Assembly (NCBI RefSeq): GCF_020179605.1
Contig: NZ_JAINZO010000002.1
Location: 1,240,001-1,304,000, forward strand
Direction: 5' to 3'
DNA length: 64,000 nucleotides
From: Geomonas agri
Lineage (GTDB): Bacteria > Desulfobacterota > Desulfuromonadia > Geobacterales > Geobacteraceae
The position numbers were made by a program, and so were the translations under genes. The first letter of the stretch is position 1. The number at the start of each line of letters is the position of its first letter. Below the pieces are notes generated by a model. The model made no database searches. It was not told where the DNA came from and saw only the letters and a program-made list of their open reading frames with translations. Positions 8,159 to 17,154 of this stretch are shown one piece after another.

Positions 8159-9856
8159 CTAGGATGCCTTCACCCTGACCATTTCCCTGCCGGTGGCGTC
8201 GAGGACGTGCACGGCGCACGCCAGGCAGGGGTCGAAGGAGTGGATGGTGCGCAGGATCTCCAGCGGCTTTTCAGGGTCCGCGACCGGCGTTCCGAGAAGG
8301 GCCGCCTCGTAGGGGCCGGCCTGCCCCTTGGCGTCGCGCGGTGAGGCGTTCCAGGTCGAAGGGACCACCGCCTGGTAGTTGAGGATCTTCTGGTCCTTGA
8401 TCTTGATCCAGTGCCCCAGTCCCCCGCGGGGCGCCTCGTGCCAGCCGTAGCCGTGGGCTTCGGCTGGCCAGGTGGCGGGATCCCAGAGCTCGTTGGAGTG
8501 AATCCTCAGGTCACCCTTGGCGATGTTGCCGATCAGCTCGTCCAGCCACTTGGGGGCCTGCTGCGCTATCACCAGGCAGTCGATGCCGCGGGCGCCGGTC
8601 CTCCCCAGGGTGGAAAAGAGTGCCTCCGGCCCGACCCCGAGCTTCTTGAGCACCAGGTCCACCGCCGCCTTGGTCTCCTTGTGCCCGGAGACGTAGGCGA
8701 CCAGGACGCGGGAGAGCGGCCCCACCTCCATCGGTTTCTCCTCGTAGCGCGGCGCCTTGACCCAGGAGTACTTCTTGTCGGTGTCGAGGTACTGGTAGGG
8801 GGGCTTGGGCCCGGTGTAGTTGGGCTCGCTGGAGCCTTCCCACGGGTGCAGCCCCTTTCCCTCGCTGCCGGCATCCTGGTACCAGGAATGCTCCACGTGC
8901 TCGGTGATCTTCTTCTGGTCGAGCGGCACCACCTTGGAGATGTCGCGGTTCAGTATGGCACCGCCCGGGAGCCACGGTTTCCCGTTAGCGTCGGGGAACT
9001 CGGGGTAGCACATGTAGTTGCCGACCCCGGCGCCGATGCCCGCCCAATCCTTGTAGAAGGAGGCCACCGCCAAGAGGTCCGGGATGTAGACCTTCTCCAC
9101 GAATTCCTGGGCCTTGTGCAACAGGCGCTTAATCTCGATCAGCTTGTCGGCGTTCAACGCGTTCTGCGAGTCGGGATCAATGGGGATCGACATCCCTCCC
9201 ACCAGGAAGGTCTGCGGGTGCGGGTTCTTGCTCCCCAATATCGCGTGGATCTTGATGATGTCCTTTTGCCACTCCAGCGCCTCCAGGTAATGGGCGGTGG
9301 CCATCAGGTTCGCCTCGGGCGGGAGCTTATAGGCGGGGTGCCCCCAGTAGGCGTTGGCGAAGGGGCCCAGTCGCCCGGAACCGACAAAGGCCTTCACCTT
9401 GTCCTGCACCGCCTTGAAGTAGGTGGGCGAGTTGTTGGGCCAGTCCGAGATGGAGGCGGCCAGCTGCGCGGTCTTGACCGGGTCGGCCTTGAGGCCCGAG
9501 GTGATGTCCACCCAGTCCAGAGCGTGCAGGTGGTAGAAGTGGATCACGTGGTCCTGGGTGTTCTGGATGGCGATGATGATGTTGCGGATCAGCTGCGCGT
9601 TGGGCGGCACCGGGATCTTCAGTGCGTCCTCGACGGCGCGGATGGAGGCGATCGAGTGCACCGTGGTACAGACACCGCAGAAGCGCTGGGTCCAGTACCA
9701 GGCGTCGCGCGGGTCGCGCCCCTTGAGGATGGTCTCTATGCCGCGGAACATGGTGCCGGAAACCCAGGCGTTGCTGATCTTGCCGCCGGAGACTTCCGCC
9801 TCGACGCGTAGGTGCCCTTCGATCCTGGTGATCGGGTCGACAACGATCTTGCTCAT
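8159..9856 (-). CDS. hyaB: [NiFe] hydrogenase large (catalytic) subunit
   Basis: A 565-residue large subunit of a group 1 membrane-bound uptake-type [NiFe] hydrogenase. The N-terminal L1 motif RFCGVC (Cys60, Cys63) and the C-terminal L2 motif DPCLACAVH (Cys544, Cys547, His550) supply the four cysteine ligands of the Ni-Fe(CN)2CO site. Fifteen residues after His550 (VLDATGREM...) form the tail removed by the maturation protease. RIEGH at 11-15 and PRGGLGHW near the C terminus are further conserved blocks. It has no signal peptide of its own, as expected for export together with the Tat-bearing small subunit. It starts 1 base after the small subunit stop, so the two are coupled. Confidence 0.96.
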   Translation of the reverse strand: MSKIVVDPITRIEGHLRVEAEVSGGKISNAWVSGTMFRGIETILKGRDPRDAWYWTQRFCGVCTTVHSIASIRAVEDALKIPVPPNAQLIRNIIIAIQNTQDHVIHFYHLHALDWVDITSGLKADPVKTAQLAASISDWPNNSPTYFKAVQDKVKAFVGSGRLGPFANAYWGHPAYKLPPEANLMATAHYLEALEWQKDIIKIHAILGSKNPHPQTFLVGGMSIPIDPDSQNALNADKLIEIKRLLHKAQEFVEKVYIPDLLAVASFYKDWAGIGAGVGNYMCYPEFPDANGKPWLPGGAILNRDISKVVPLDQKKITEHVEHSWYQDAGSEGKGLHPWEGSSEPNYTGPKPPYQYLDTDKKYSWVKAPRYEEKPMEVGPLSRVLVAYVSGHKETKAAVDLVLKKLGVGPEALFSTLGRTGARGIDCLVIAQQAPKWLDELIGNIAKGDLRIHSNELWDPATWPAEAHGYGWHEAPRGGLGHWIKIKDQKILNYQAVVPSTWNASPRDAKGQAGPYEAALLGTPVADPEKPLEILRTIHSFDPCLACAVHVLDATGREMVRVKAS

Positions 9857-9857
9857 C

Positions 9858-10973
9858 TTAGTCCTCCTTGGTGTCCTCGCCCGGTTCCTTGTCCTTTCTC
9901 ATGGCGGAAAGCGCGCCGTGCACCACGAAGGCGCCAGCGGCGCCCGCGGCCAGCCCGAGGCCGATGGCGTCGGCGGTATGCTCGATGCCGAAGCCCGGCA
10001 CGTTGGGGAGCCGCTTGTACATGGGGGACATGACGTCCCAGAACTGGGGTTCGGCGCAGCCGACGCAGGGGTGACCCGAGCCGATGGGCCAGGCGGTCTT
10101 CTCGTTGTAGCGCTGGGTGGGGCAGTTGTGGAAGGTGGCGGGGCCCTTGCACCCCATCTTGTAGAGGCAGTACCCCTTGCGGTGGCCGTCGTCGCCCCAG
10201 TGTTCCACGTACTGGCCGGCGTCGAAGTGCGGGCGCCGCTCGCAGTTGTCATGGATGCGCTTGCCGTAGGCAAAGAGCGGCCGGCCGTGGCCGTCGAGAG
10301 CCGGGATCTTGTTGAAGACCAGGTAGTGCACAATGGTGGCGGTCAGGTTGTCGGCGTTGCAAGGGCAGCCGGGGAGGTTGATCACCGTTGCGCCGGGGAC
10401 CGCCTCCTTGACCCCCACCGCGCCGGTCGGGTTGGGGGCGGCCGCGGGGATGCCACCGTAGGAGGCACAGTTGCCGATGGCGATGGTGGCCGCCGCACCG
10501 CCGCAGACCTGTCGTGCGCGCTCCAGGTTCGACTTGCCCCCGACGCAGCCGAAGACCCCGCCGTCCTTCATCGGGATGGACCCCTCGATGACCGCGAAGT
10601 ACTTCCCCTTGTAGTCGGTGATGGTTTTGTCGAGCGCGGCCTCGGCCTGGTGCCCGGCGGCCGCCATGATGGTCTCGTGGTAGTCGACCGAGAGGATGTC
10701 GAGGATGATCTCCGCGACGGTGGGGTTGGCCGAGCGCAGCAGCGCCTCGCTGTCGCCGGTACAGCCTTGGAATTCGAGCCAGACCAGAGGGGGACGTTTC
10801 ACCTCGTCGAGCGCCTGGGCCACGGACGGGGCGAAGGAAGGTGGCAGCGCCAGGGCCGCCGTGACCGTTGAGCAGAACTTGAGGAAGTCGCGTCGGGAGA
10901 CGCCGCGCTCCTTCAGTATCTGGCTGATGGAAAGTTCCGTGTCATCCCGTGCTTCCGTTCTCGTCTTGCTCAT
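9858..10973 (-). CDS. hyaA: [NiFe] hydrogenase small subunit with Tat signal
   Basis: A 371-residue small subunit carrying the iron-sulfur relay. The twin-arginine signal SRRDFLKF (26-33) precedes a hydrophobic stretch ending near residue 55. The mature part starts with LVWLEFQGCTGDSE, which holds the first ligands of the proximal cluster. Further Cys/His motifs (GGCVG-like CVGGKS, LPGCPCNADN, HDNCERRPHF, KGPATFHNCPTQR, GHPCVGCAEP) bind the medial and distal clusters. A C-terminal membrane helix (about 335-355) ends in a charged tail and docks on the cytochrome b. I chose the ATG at 10973, 5 bases after GGGGAGG; the GTG 21 bases upstream overlaps that site. Confidence 0.96.
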   Translation of the reverse strand: MSKTRTEARDDTELSISQILKERGVSRRDFLKFCSTVTAALALPPSFAPSVAQALDEVKRPPLVWLEFQGCTGDSEALLRSANPTVAEIILDILSVDYHETIMAAAGHQAEAALDKTITDYKGKYFAVIEGSIPMKDGGVFGCVGGKSNLERARQVCGGAAATIAIGNCASYGGIPAAAPNPTGAVGVKEAVPGATVINLPGCPCNADNLTATIVHYLVFNKIPALDGHGRPLFAYGKRIHDNCERRPHFDAGQYVEHWGDDGHRKGYCLYKMGCKGPATFHNCPTQRYNEKTAWPIGSGHPCVGCAEPQFWDVMSPMYKRLPNVPGFGIEHTADAIGLGLAAGAAGAFVVHGALSAMRKDKEPGEDTKED

Positions 10974-11294
10974 CCCGGCCTCCCCTTTGCTCACAGCGAA
11001 ACGATAGGACTCTTTGGAGCGCGAACCTGAACTGACTGAATTGTTATTTTAGTAGAAAGATGTTTTATTGCAAGAGGGAAATGCGTATCAGGTGGGAAAA
11101 AAATTCACAAATTTGCGGATGTTGACAGTAAAACGAGAATTGTACGGGTGGTGTGGGCGATGATCCGAGATGCTCTGGATAGAGTGTTCCCGCCCCCGGG
11201 GGGGGGAGGGACAGGGAGGGGGATTTCCTTTGCGCCTGCTCCCCCCTCCCGACCTCCCCCTCCGGGGGGAGGAGCATGAAAACCGGCAATGCCG
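10974..11294. other. Hydrogenase upstream region
   Basis: About 320 bases between the two-component pair and the hydrogenase operon. The half next to hyaA is AT-rich (11035-11150) and probably contains the hydrogenase promoter, though I could not identify a confident -24/-12 or -35/-10 pair. The other half holds GC-rich repeats. Confidence 0.5.
11192..11275. repeat. GC-rich palindromic repeats, family A and a relative
   Basis: Two adjacent units: CGCCCCCGGGGGGGGGAGGG near 11192-11210, and CTCCCCCCTCCCGACCTCCC followed by CCTCCGGGGGGAGGAGC at 11238-11275, which matches the copy at 6772-6814. They lie between the response regulator stop and the hydrogenase promoter region and could act as a bidirectional barrier to transcription. 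Confidence 0.65.
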
Positions 11295-11930
11295 CTATAC
11301 GAGCCCTTTCTCCTGGGCGTAGCGCAACAGCGCCACCCTGCCGTCGACGTTGATCTTCTGGTAGATGTTGTGCAAGTGCACCTTCACCGTCCCCTCGCTG
11401 ATGCAGAGCTTGTCGGCAATCTCCTTGTTACGCAGCCCGTCGGCCACCATCCGTACCAGTTCGACCTCGCGCTGGGTAAGGAGGTTGGCCACTTCGCGCC
11501 CCCCTGCCTCGCGTTTCAGGAGCTTTTCCAGGGCCTGCTTGGCGGAGCGGCGCTCCAGCCACTGCTCGCCGGCGTGCACTTTGCGGATGCACTGCACCAG
11601 GAACTGCGGTGCCATCTCCTTCAAGACCACCCCCTGGATACCGAGCATGACAGCGTCCAGCATGTCCTCGTCCTCCAGGGCCGCGGTGAGCAGGACCAGC
11701 CGTGCGCCGAGCTGTTCCTCGGTAGCCCGGCGCGCCACCTCGATGCCGTTCAGTCCGGGCATGCGGATATCGAGTACCGCGACGTCGGGGCGCTGCCGGC
11801 GGATCTCTGCCAGCGCATCGGAGCCGTTGCTGCAACTGGCGAGCACCTCGAAATCCTCCTCGAAGTTGAACAGGCCAGTCAGTCCGTTGAGGATCAGCGG
11901 ATGGTCGTCGGCGATGACCAATCGTATCAT
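11295..11930 (-). CDS. NarL/FixJ-family response regulator
   Basis: A 211-residue transcription regulator. The receiver domain (1-120) has the acidic pair ADD (8-9) and phospho-Asp54 in VAVLDIRMPG. The C-terminal LuxR-type helix-turn-helix starts LLTQREVELVRMVADGLRNK with EIADKLCISEGTVKVHLHNI as the recognition region. The gene begins 1 base from the stop of the sensor kinase upstream and is clearly its partner. Genes controlled are not evident; the hydrogenase operon immediately downstream on the same strand is a candidate from position only. Confidence 0.93.
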   Translation of the reverse strand: MIRLVIADDHPLILNGLTGLFNFEEDFEVLASCSNGSDALAEIRRQRPDVAVLDIRMPGLNGIEVARRATEEQLGARLVLLTAALEDEDMLDAVMLGIQGVVLKEMAPQFLVQCIRKVHAGEQWLERRSAKQALEKLLKREAGGREVANLLTQREVELVRMVADGLRNKEIADKLCISEGTVKVHLHNIYQKINVDGRVALLRYAQEKGLV

Positions 11931-11931
11931 T

Positions 11932-13644
11932 TCAACCTCCTTGTTCGATGAGGGGCAGGGTGATGTCGAGGCGGGCGCCGCGCTCGCTGGAGTCGATCAC
12001 CAGTCTCCCGTTCAGCGCGTCGATGCGCTCCCTGAGCGTTACCGGGCCACGCTTCAGGTCGCTGAGCTGGTCCTGGTCGTAGCACCCCTGGAAGCCGAAG
12101 CCACGTCCGTCGTCGATCACGGTGATGCGCGCCCACTGCGCGTCGAAGCATATCTCAGCGCGCAGGGTAGTCGCCTCCGCGTGGCGCACCGCGTTGATGA
12201 GCGCCTCGTGCACCACGAAGTAGATCTCGCGCGCCATGCTGCGCTGGAGCCGGGGCGTAGGCGAGTGACAGGTGACGGAGCAGGCGACCTCCCACTGCCG
12301 CTTGATCCGTCCGGCCAGTTCCTCCAGCCGCTTGGCAAGGCCGAACTCCTCGGTTTTGCGTCGTGAGAACAGCGGCTTCATATCGTTGATCTGCATCCGC
12401 AGGTCCCGCTGCTCCGCGGCAAGCAGTTGCTGCACCTGCATGATGCTGTCGCGGGAGCCGGCAGGGTCGCTCTCGATGAGGCGGCTCGCCGCCACCAGTT
12501 GCAGCCCCGCCCCCGCCAGCGACTGGAGTAGGCCGTCGTGCAGGTCGTGGGCAAGCCGCAGGCGCTCATCCGCCGCCGCCCCCTGCTGCAACTGCTTCAA
12601 GAGCAGGGCGTGGTCAAGCCGGGCCGCGATCTCGTGCGCCACGATGCCTCCCAACACCAGGTCGTCGGGGGTCAACTGGCCGCGGTCCAGGGCAAGCAGG
12701 TAGCCGGAGATCTTCTCGCCGTCCAGAGGAGAGACGCAGGCGGAGCAGATGTCAAAACGCCGCACCAACTCCGCGTTGAGCGGGGCACCGTAACGCTGTT
12801 GCAGCCCTGCGACGGTGTTGCAGACTACGGGTATGTGGCTGGAGCCGGCATCCCGGGTGAAGAAACTGGCCTGTTCCAGCCCGTCCGCCACGATCTCGCC
12901 GAACACGTCGGGCTCCTTCCACTCGTAATGGCACCCTTCCGCGGTCCAGCAGAGCAGGTGCAGCCAAGGCTCCTCTTCCTCCTCCCACAAAAGCACCACC
13001 CGCGGCGCTCTCAGTATCGCCGCCGCATGCCCCAGCATCCCCTGGCCGTCCGCCCCAGGCTCCTGGGGAAGTGTTTCCCGGGGCCACTGGGACAGCATGG
13101 CGAGGATCTCGCGCATCGACTCCTCGTAGGCGCCAAAGTAGCCCAGCAGCCCGGCAACTACCGCGAGGTAGGCGATGCGGATGATGAAGCGGTTCAGCTC
13201 GAAATTCTGGTTCAGGAGCAGGTTGGAAGGATACCAGGCCAGCAGCAACGTGATGCACATGGCCGCGACGGCGGTCCAGAGGGTGCCGCGCCACTGCCAG
13301 CGGAAGGTGGCACAAACCAGGATGAAGATGAAATAGACGAAGAACGGGCTGTTGGGGCCGGTGGTGAGAAACATGAGGCAGGCAAAAACCAGGAGGTCGA
13401 TGCTGTGGGTGAACAGGTGCAGCTTGGTCCAGCCAAAGGCCTGGCGCCAGGTGAGGACGCCGATGACGAGGGAGTAGCCGAGGTAGCCGGAGAGGATGCC
13501 GTAGGTGGTGGCCGCGTAGCGGGTGGGCTCGGACGGGTCGAGCCAGACGGCGAACAGGAAGAAAGTCGACAGGATGACGCGCCCGGTGGCAATCAGGTGT
13601 TCCGTCCGGGTTTTCGAGTGATATCTCGGTTGCATCATTGCCAT
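11932..13644 (-). CDS. Membrane sensor histidine kinase (HisKA_3 type)
   Basis: A 570-residue kinase. Five or six membrane helices occupy about 20-175, followed by a GAF-like region (about 190-345) with several cysteines. The HisKA_3 dimerisation block RLRLAHDLHDGLLQSLAGAG has the probable phospho-acceptor His369. A HATPase domain follows with N box (VHEALINAVRHAEA) and DDGRGFG. It is the cognate partner of the NarL-type regulator that follows. The first ATG has AGGAG only 4 bases upstream, so the third residue, also Met, may be the true start. The signal sensed is unknown; the cysteines in the GAF-like region (Cys275, Cys300, Cys303) could respond to redox. Confidence 0.9.
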   Translation of the reverse strand: MAMMQPRYHSKTRTEHLIATGRVILSTFFLFAVWLDPSEPTRYAATTYGILSGYLGYSLVIGVLTWRQAFGWTKLHLFTHSIDLLVFACLMFLTTGPNSPFFVYFIFILVCATFRWQWRGTLWTAVAAMCITLLLAWYPSNLLLNQNFELNRFIIRIAYLAVVAGLLGYFGAYEESMREILAMLSQWPRETLPQEPGADGQGMLGHAAAILRAPRVVLLWEEEEEPWLHLLCWTAEGCHYEWKEPDVFGEIVADGLEQASFFTRDAGSSHIPVVCNTVAGLQQRYGAPLNAELVRRFDICSACVSPLDGEKISGYLLALDRGQLTPDDLVLGGIVAHEIAARLDHALLLKQLQQGAAADERLRLAHDLHDGLLQSLAGAGLQLVAASRLIESDPAGSRDSIMQVQQLLAAEQRDLRMQINDMKPLFSRRKTEEFGLAKRLEELAGRIKRQWEVACSVTCHSPTPRLQRSMAREIYFVVHEALINAVRHAEATTLRAEICFDAQWARITVIDDGRGFGFQGCYDQDQLSDLKRGPVTLRERIDALNGRLVIDSSERGARLDITLPLIEQGG

Positions 13645-13807
13645 CGTGCTCCTGCTGTAGAAGGGCGCCGCCGAAGGTGAGGCCCGCGGCCGTCCTACGT
13701 GGTGTAGGAGCGATTTCGGTGCGGCATTCTATACACTGCCTACATCTTGCGTCAATGGATTAGATGAGTTGTGGCGGATTAAAGGTAGGAAATGTTTACC
13801 GCAGACT

Positions 13808-13835
13808 GAAACGGTGGGTTATCGACCACCGTTTC
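13808..13835. terminator. Hairpin downstream of the efflux operon
   Basis: A perfect 10-bp stem (GAAACGGTGG / CCACCGTTTC) with an 8-base loop, about 40 bases beyond the last permease gene of the minus-strand efflux operon. No clear T-run follows on either strand, so termination is likely but not certain. Confidence 0.5.
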
Positions 13836-13872
13836 GTGGGCTGGCGGTGCTCGAGGCGACGGGGCGGCGGAA

Positions 13873-15003
13873 TTACTCCAGGGATTTGCGGAAGCGGAGC
13901 ACGCTCACGGTGAGCATGATCGCGGCGATGAGCGCCATGGCCACCATCTGGGGCCAGAGCACGTCAAGACCGACCCCTTTCAGGTAGACGCTTCTCAGCA
14001 CCACCTCCTGGTAGCGGAGCGGGTTCAGGTAGGTGAGCCGCTGCAGCAATACCGGCATGCTGGAGATGGGTGAGCCGAAGCCGGAAAAGATGACGGCGGG
14101 CATGATGAAGAAGAAGCTGGTCACCATGGCCTGCTGCTGGGTCGCCGAGACGGTGGAGATAAAGAGGCCGACGCCGAGCATGCACAGGATAAAGCAGACC
14201 GTCCCTGCGGCGAGCACCAGGAAGCTCCCGGTGAGCGGCACGTGGAACCAGAGCGTCCCGGCCAGGCTGATCAGGGCAGTGTCCAAAAGCCCGATCAGGA
14301 AGAAAGGGATGGTCTTGCCCAGGATGAACTCGGTGCGCCGTATCGGCGTCACCATGATCTGCTCCAGGGTGCCGATCTCGCGCTCGCGCACCACGGCGAA
14401 GGCGGTCAGCGTCACCACGATGACGAGGACCAGGTTGCCGATCACGCCCGGTACGAAGAACCACTGGCTGGTCAGGTCGGGGTTGTACCAGGGACGGCGC
14501 TCGACCACGATCTCGGGGAGCGAGGCCGCCATGGCAGGGGCCTGCCGCTGTAGCGCGGTTATGCGGAAGTCGCGGGCGAAACCCTGTGCCACCTGGTTCA
14601 CGTAGCCCAGGCCGACCAGGGCCGTGTTGGAGTTGCTGGCGTCGACGATGACCTGCAGGTGGGCGGTCTGCCCCCTGGCGAGGTCGCGAGCGAAGCCGGA
14701 ATTGACCTGCAGCGCCATGGTCACCTGGGCGCGGTCGATCAGATCAGCGATCTCGCGCCGGTCGGCGATGCGACGCACCTCGAAGTAGCGGCTCGCCTGG
14801 AAGCGGGCGACGAGGTCGCGGCTGGCCTGGCTGTTGTCGTAGTCCACGATGGCCATCGGCACGTGTTTGATCTCCAGCGTGGCGGCGTAGCCGAAGACCA
14901 GCGTCTGGATGATGGGCGGTCCGAACAGCAGGGCCCTCGCCCTCTTGTCGCGGATGACGTGCAGGAACTCCTTGATCAGCATCTGGCGCAGGCGGCCCAG
15001 CAT
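13873..15003 (-). CDS. ABC-2 type transporter permease (YhhJ/YbhR-like)
   Basis: A 376-residue permease with one N-terminal membrane helix (about 25-45), a large extracytoplasmic domain with EIKHVPMAIVDYDNSQASRD, and five C-terminal helices (about 180-370) including the ABC-2 signature EREIGTLEQIMVTPIRRTEF. The ATG at 15003 follows GAGGGGGG; upstream in-frame codons overlap the preceding permease gene. It is a paralogue of the permease at 15014-16147, and the pair probably forms a heterodimer with the two ATPases encoded upstream. Last gene of the operon. Substrate unknown; by family, drugs or lipophilic compounds. Confidence 0.92.
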   Translation of the reverse strand: MLGRLRQMLIKEFLHVIRDKRARALLFGPPIIQTLVFGYAATLEIKHVPMAIVDYDNSQASRDLVARFQASRYFEVRRIADRREIADLIDRAQVTMALQVNSGFARDLARGQTAHLQVIVDASNSNTALVGLGYVNQVAQGFARDFRITALQRQAPAMAASLPEIVVERRPWYNPDLTSQWFFVPGVIGNLVLVIVVTLTAFAVVREREIGTLEQIMVTPIRRTEFILGKTIPFFLIGLLDTALISLAGTLWFHVPLTGSFLVLAAGTVCFILCMLGVGLFISTVSATQQQAMVTSFFFIMPAVIFSGFGSPISSMPVLLQRLTYLNPLRYQEVVLRSVYLKGVGLDVLWPQMVAMALIAAIMLTVSVLRFRKSLE

Positions 15004-15013
15004 ATTCCCCCCC

Positions 15014-16147
15014 TCAGGTGAGTTTCTTGCGGAAGACCCGCGTCGCCGCCAGCCCGAGCACGGTGGCGAAGATGGCAAGTCCCACGAAATCCTGCCACAT
15101 GGTCAGGGCCGGCGATCCCTTCAGGAAAACGTTGCGCAGGATGGCCATGTAGTAGCGGGCGGGCACCACATGGGTGATGCCCCGCACCACGGCCGGCATC
15201 TGGTCGATCGGGTACATAAAGCCGGAGAGCAGAAAGGCCGGGAGGAAGGTGGCGATCAGCGAGACCTGGCTGGCGGCGAGTTGCGTCTTGGCCACTACCG
15301 AAAAGAAGTACCCCAGCGACAGCACCACGATCAGGAACAGGAGCGTGCTCAGCAGAAAGACCCAGATGTGCCCCCGGAACGGGACGCCGAACCACCACAC
15401 CCCCATCACAGCGCAGAGGCTCGTGTCGGCGAGTCCGATCACCACGTAGGGGGCGAGCTTACCCAGCATGATCTCCAGCGGCGTCACCGGCGTCGAGATG
15501 AGCTGTTCCATGGTGCCGCGCTCCCACTCCCGCGCCACGGTGAGCGAGGTTAGGAAAGTCCCCACCACGGCCATGACCATGGCCACGACGCCGGGGACGA
15601 TGGTTACCATGCTTTCCAGGTTCTCATTGAACCAGGTCCGGGCGTCGACACTCAGCGGAAGCCGGGCCTCCCCCTGGCCGCGACTCCGCAGCCATTCCAG
15701 CTGGAGCTGCTGCGAGTGCGCCTGCGCCACCGCCTCGGTGTAGCTCATGCCTACGCTGGCGCTGTTGCTGTCGGTGCCGTCGAAGATAGCCTGCACGCTC
15801 ACCTTCTGCCCGGAGCGGAGCTTTTTGGAGAAATCGGGGGGGACCACGATGCCGATCTGGCACTTCCCGGCGTCGATGGCCCGCACCAGTTCCGGGTAGC
15901 TCGGCACCGTCCTGACGACGTCGAAGTAGGCCGAGGCCTGGAAGCGCTTCAGGAAGTCCTGGCTCTGCTGGCTCTTCTCTTGATCGTAGACGTAGACCGG
16001 GATGTGCTTCATGTCGAAGCTCACGCCGTAGCCGAAGGCGAACATCATCACGATGGGCATGGCGATGACGATGCCTATGCTGCGGGCGTCGCGCCGGATC
16101 TGGATCATTTCCTTGCGCGCCATGGCGCAGAGCCGGTTCCAGTTCAT
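15014..16147 (-). CDS. ABC-2 type transporter permease (YhhJ/YbhS-like)
   Basis: A 377-residue permease of the same family as its downstream neighbour: N-terminal helix (IGIVIAMPIVMMFAFGYGVS), extracytoplasmic domain starting DMKHIPVYVYDQEKSQQSQD, then the signature VAREWERGTMEQLISTPVTP and five more helices. It overlaps the ATPase gene upstream by 4 bases, so translation is coupled. Together with the HlyD-like adaptor and the TolC-like channel it forms a three-component efflux pump across both membranes. Confidence 0.93.
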   Translation of the reverse strand: MNWNRLCAMARKEMIQIRRDARSIGIVIAMPIVMMFAFGYGVSFDMKHIPVYVYDQEKSQQSQDFLKRFQASAYFDVVRTVPSYPELVRAIDAGKCQIGIVVPPDFSKKLRSGQKVSVQAIFDGTDSNSASVGMSYTEAVAQAHSQQLQLEWLRSRGQGEARLPLSVDARTWFNENLESMVTIVPGVVAMVMAVVGTFLTSLTVAREWERGTMEQLISTPVTPLEIMLGKLAPYVVIGLADTSLCAVMGVWWFGVPFRGHIWVFLLSTLLFLIVVLSLGYFFSVVAKTQLAASQVSLIATFLPAFLLSGFMYPIDQMPAVVRGITHVVPARYYMAILRNVFLKGSPALTMWQDFVGLAIFATVLGLAATRVFRKKLT

Positions 16148-17154
16148 GGTTGCCCCTTCTCCTGGTCGCCCCTTACGGTCGCCTTGGTTTTATCGCCTTT
16201 ATCCCTTTCATCCCCTTCATCCCTGTTCAGGCTGGTGAGCGACACGAAGACGTCCTCCAACGAGGGACGGATGCGTTCGATGCGGGTGGCCCCGATGCCG
16301 CGCGCGGCGAGAAACTCTTTCACCTCGGGGATCGCGCGCTCGGCGGAGCCGACCACCAGGTGCAGCGCGTTGCCGAAGATGGCGGCGTCGGTGACGCCCG
16401 GCGCCCCCTGCAGTTCCTCCAGCGCCTTGCCCACCTGGTCGCACTCGACCAGCAGGAGATCCCCAGCCATGCTCTTTTCCTTGAGCTCCAGCGGTGAGCC
16501 GGATGCGACGATGTTGCCACGGTCGATGAGCACCAAGCGGTTGCAGTATTCCGCCTCGTCCATGTAGTGGGTGGTCACGAAGACCGTCACGCCGTCGTCG
16601 GCCATACGGTGGATCAGCTCCCAGAACAGCCGCCGGGAGATGGGATCGACCCCCGAGGTGGGTTCATCGAGGAAGACGATGGGGGGGCGGTGCAGCACGG
16701 CGCAGCCAAGGGCCAGGCGCTGCTTCCACCCGGCGGCGAGCGTGCCGGTGAGCAGTTGCTCCCGGCCGGCAAGCCCGGCCATGTCGATGGCCCAGTCGAT
16801 ACGCTCCTTGAGGTCGGCTGCGCGAACGCTGTACATCCCGGCGAAAAAGCGCAGGTTCTCGATCACTTTCAGGTCGTTGTAGAGGGAGAATTTTTGCGAC
16901 ATGTAGCCGATGTTCTGCCGCACCCGCTCCGGTTCGCGCGCGACGTCCAGGCCGGCCACCAGCGCCTGGCCCGAGGTCGGCAGCAACAGGCCGCACAGCA
17001 TCCTGATGGTGGTTGACTTGCCGGCGCCGTTGGGGCCCAGGAACCCGAAGATCTCGCCAGGGCGTGCCTCCAGGGAAATGTTATCCACCGCGACGAAATC
17101 GCCGAAGCGCTTCACCAGGTCCCGCACCACGACTGCCGGGGCTGCGCCGTTCAT
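16144..17154 (-). CDS. ABC transporter ATPase, second of pair
   Basis: A 336-residue nucleotide-binding protein with Walker A GPNGAGKS (about 39-46), Walker B and D loop IVFLDEPTSGVDP, and H loop VTTHYMDEAEYC. The signature is LAAGWKQRL rather than LSGGQ, a visible departure also known in some members of this efflux group. The C-terminal region includes a regulatory-like domain and then an odd hydrophilic tail (RDEGDERDKGDKTKAT) that is encoded by a copy of the ATCCCTTT-type interspersed repeat at 16183-16229. The gene overlaps both neighbours by 4 bases. Confidence 0.93.
   Translation of the reverse strand: MNGAAPAVVVRDLVKRFGDFVAVDNISLEARPGEIFGFLGPNGAGKSTTIRMLCGLLLPTSGQALVAGLDVAREPERVRQNIGYMSQKFSLYNDLKVIENLRFFAGMYSVRAADLKERIDWAIDMAGLAGREQLLTGTLAAGWKQRLALGCAVLHRPPIVFLDEPTSGVDPISRRLFWELIHRMADDGVTVFVTTHYMDEAEYCNRLVLIDRGNIVASGSPLELKEKSMAGDLLLVECDQVGKALEELQGAPGVTDAAIFGNALHLVVGSAERAIPEVKEFLAARGIGATRIERIRPSLEDVFVSLTSLNRDEGDERDKGDKTKATVRGDQEKGQP
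16183..16229. repeat. Interspersed repeat, family C, inside coding sequence
   Basis: Pattern TTTATCCCTTTCATCCCCTT followed by CATCCCTGTTCAGG. A palindromic copy lies at 33900-33980 between gcvT and gcvH. Here the repeat is translated in frame and forms the C-terminal tail of the ABC ATPase. Confidence 0.65.
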
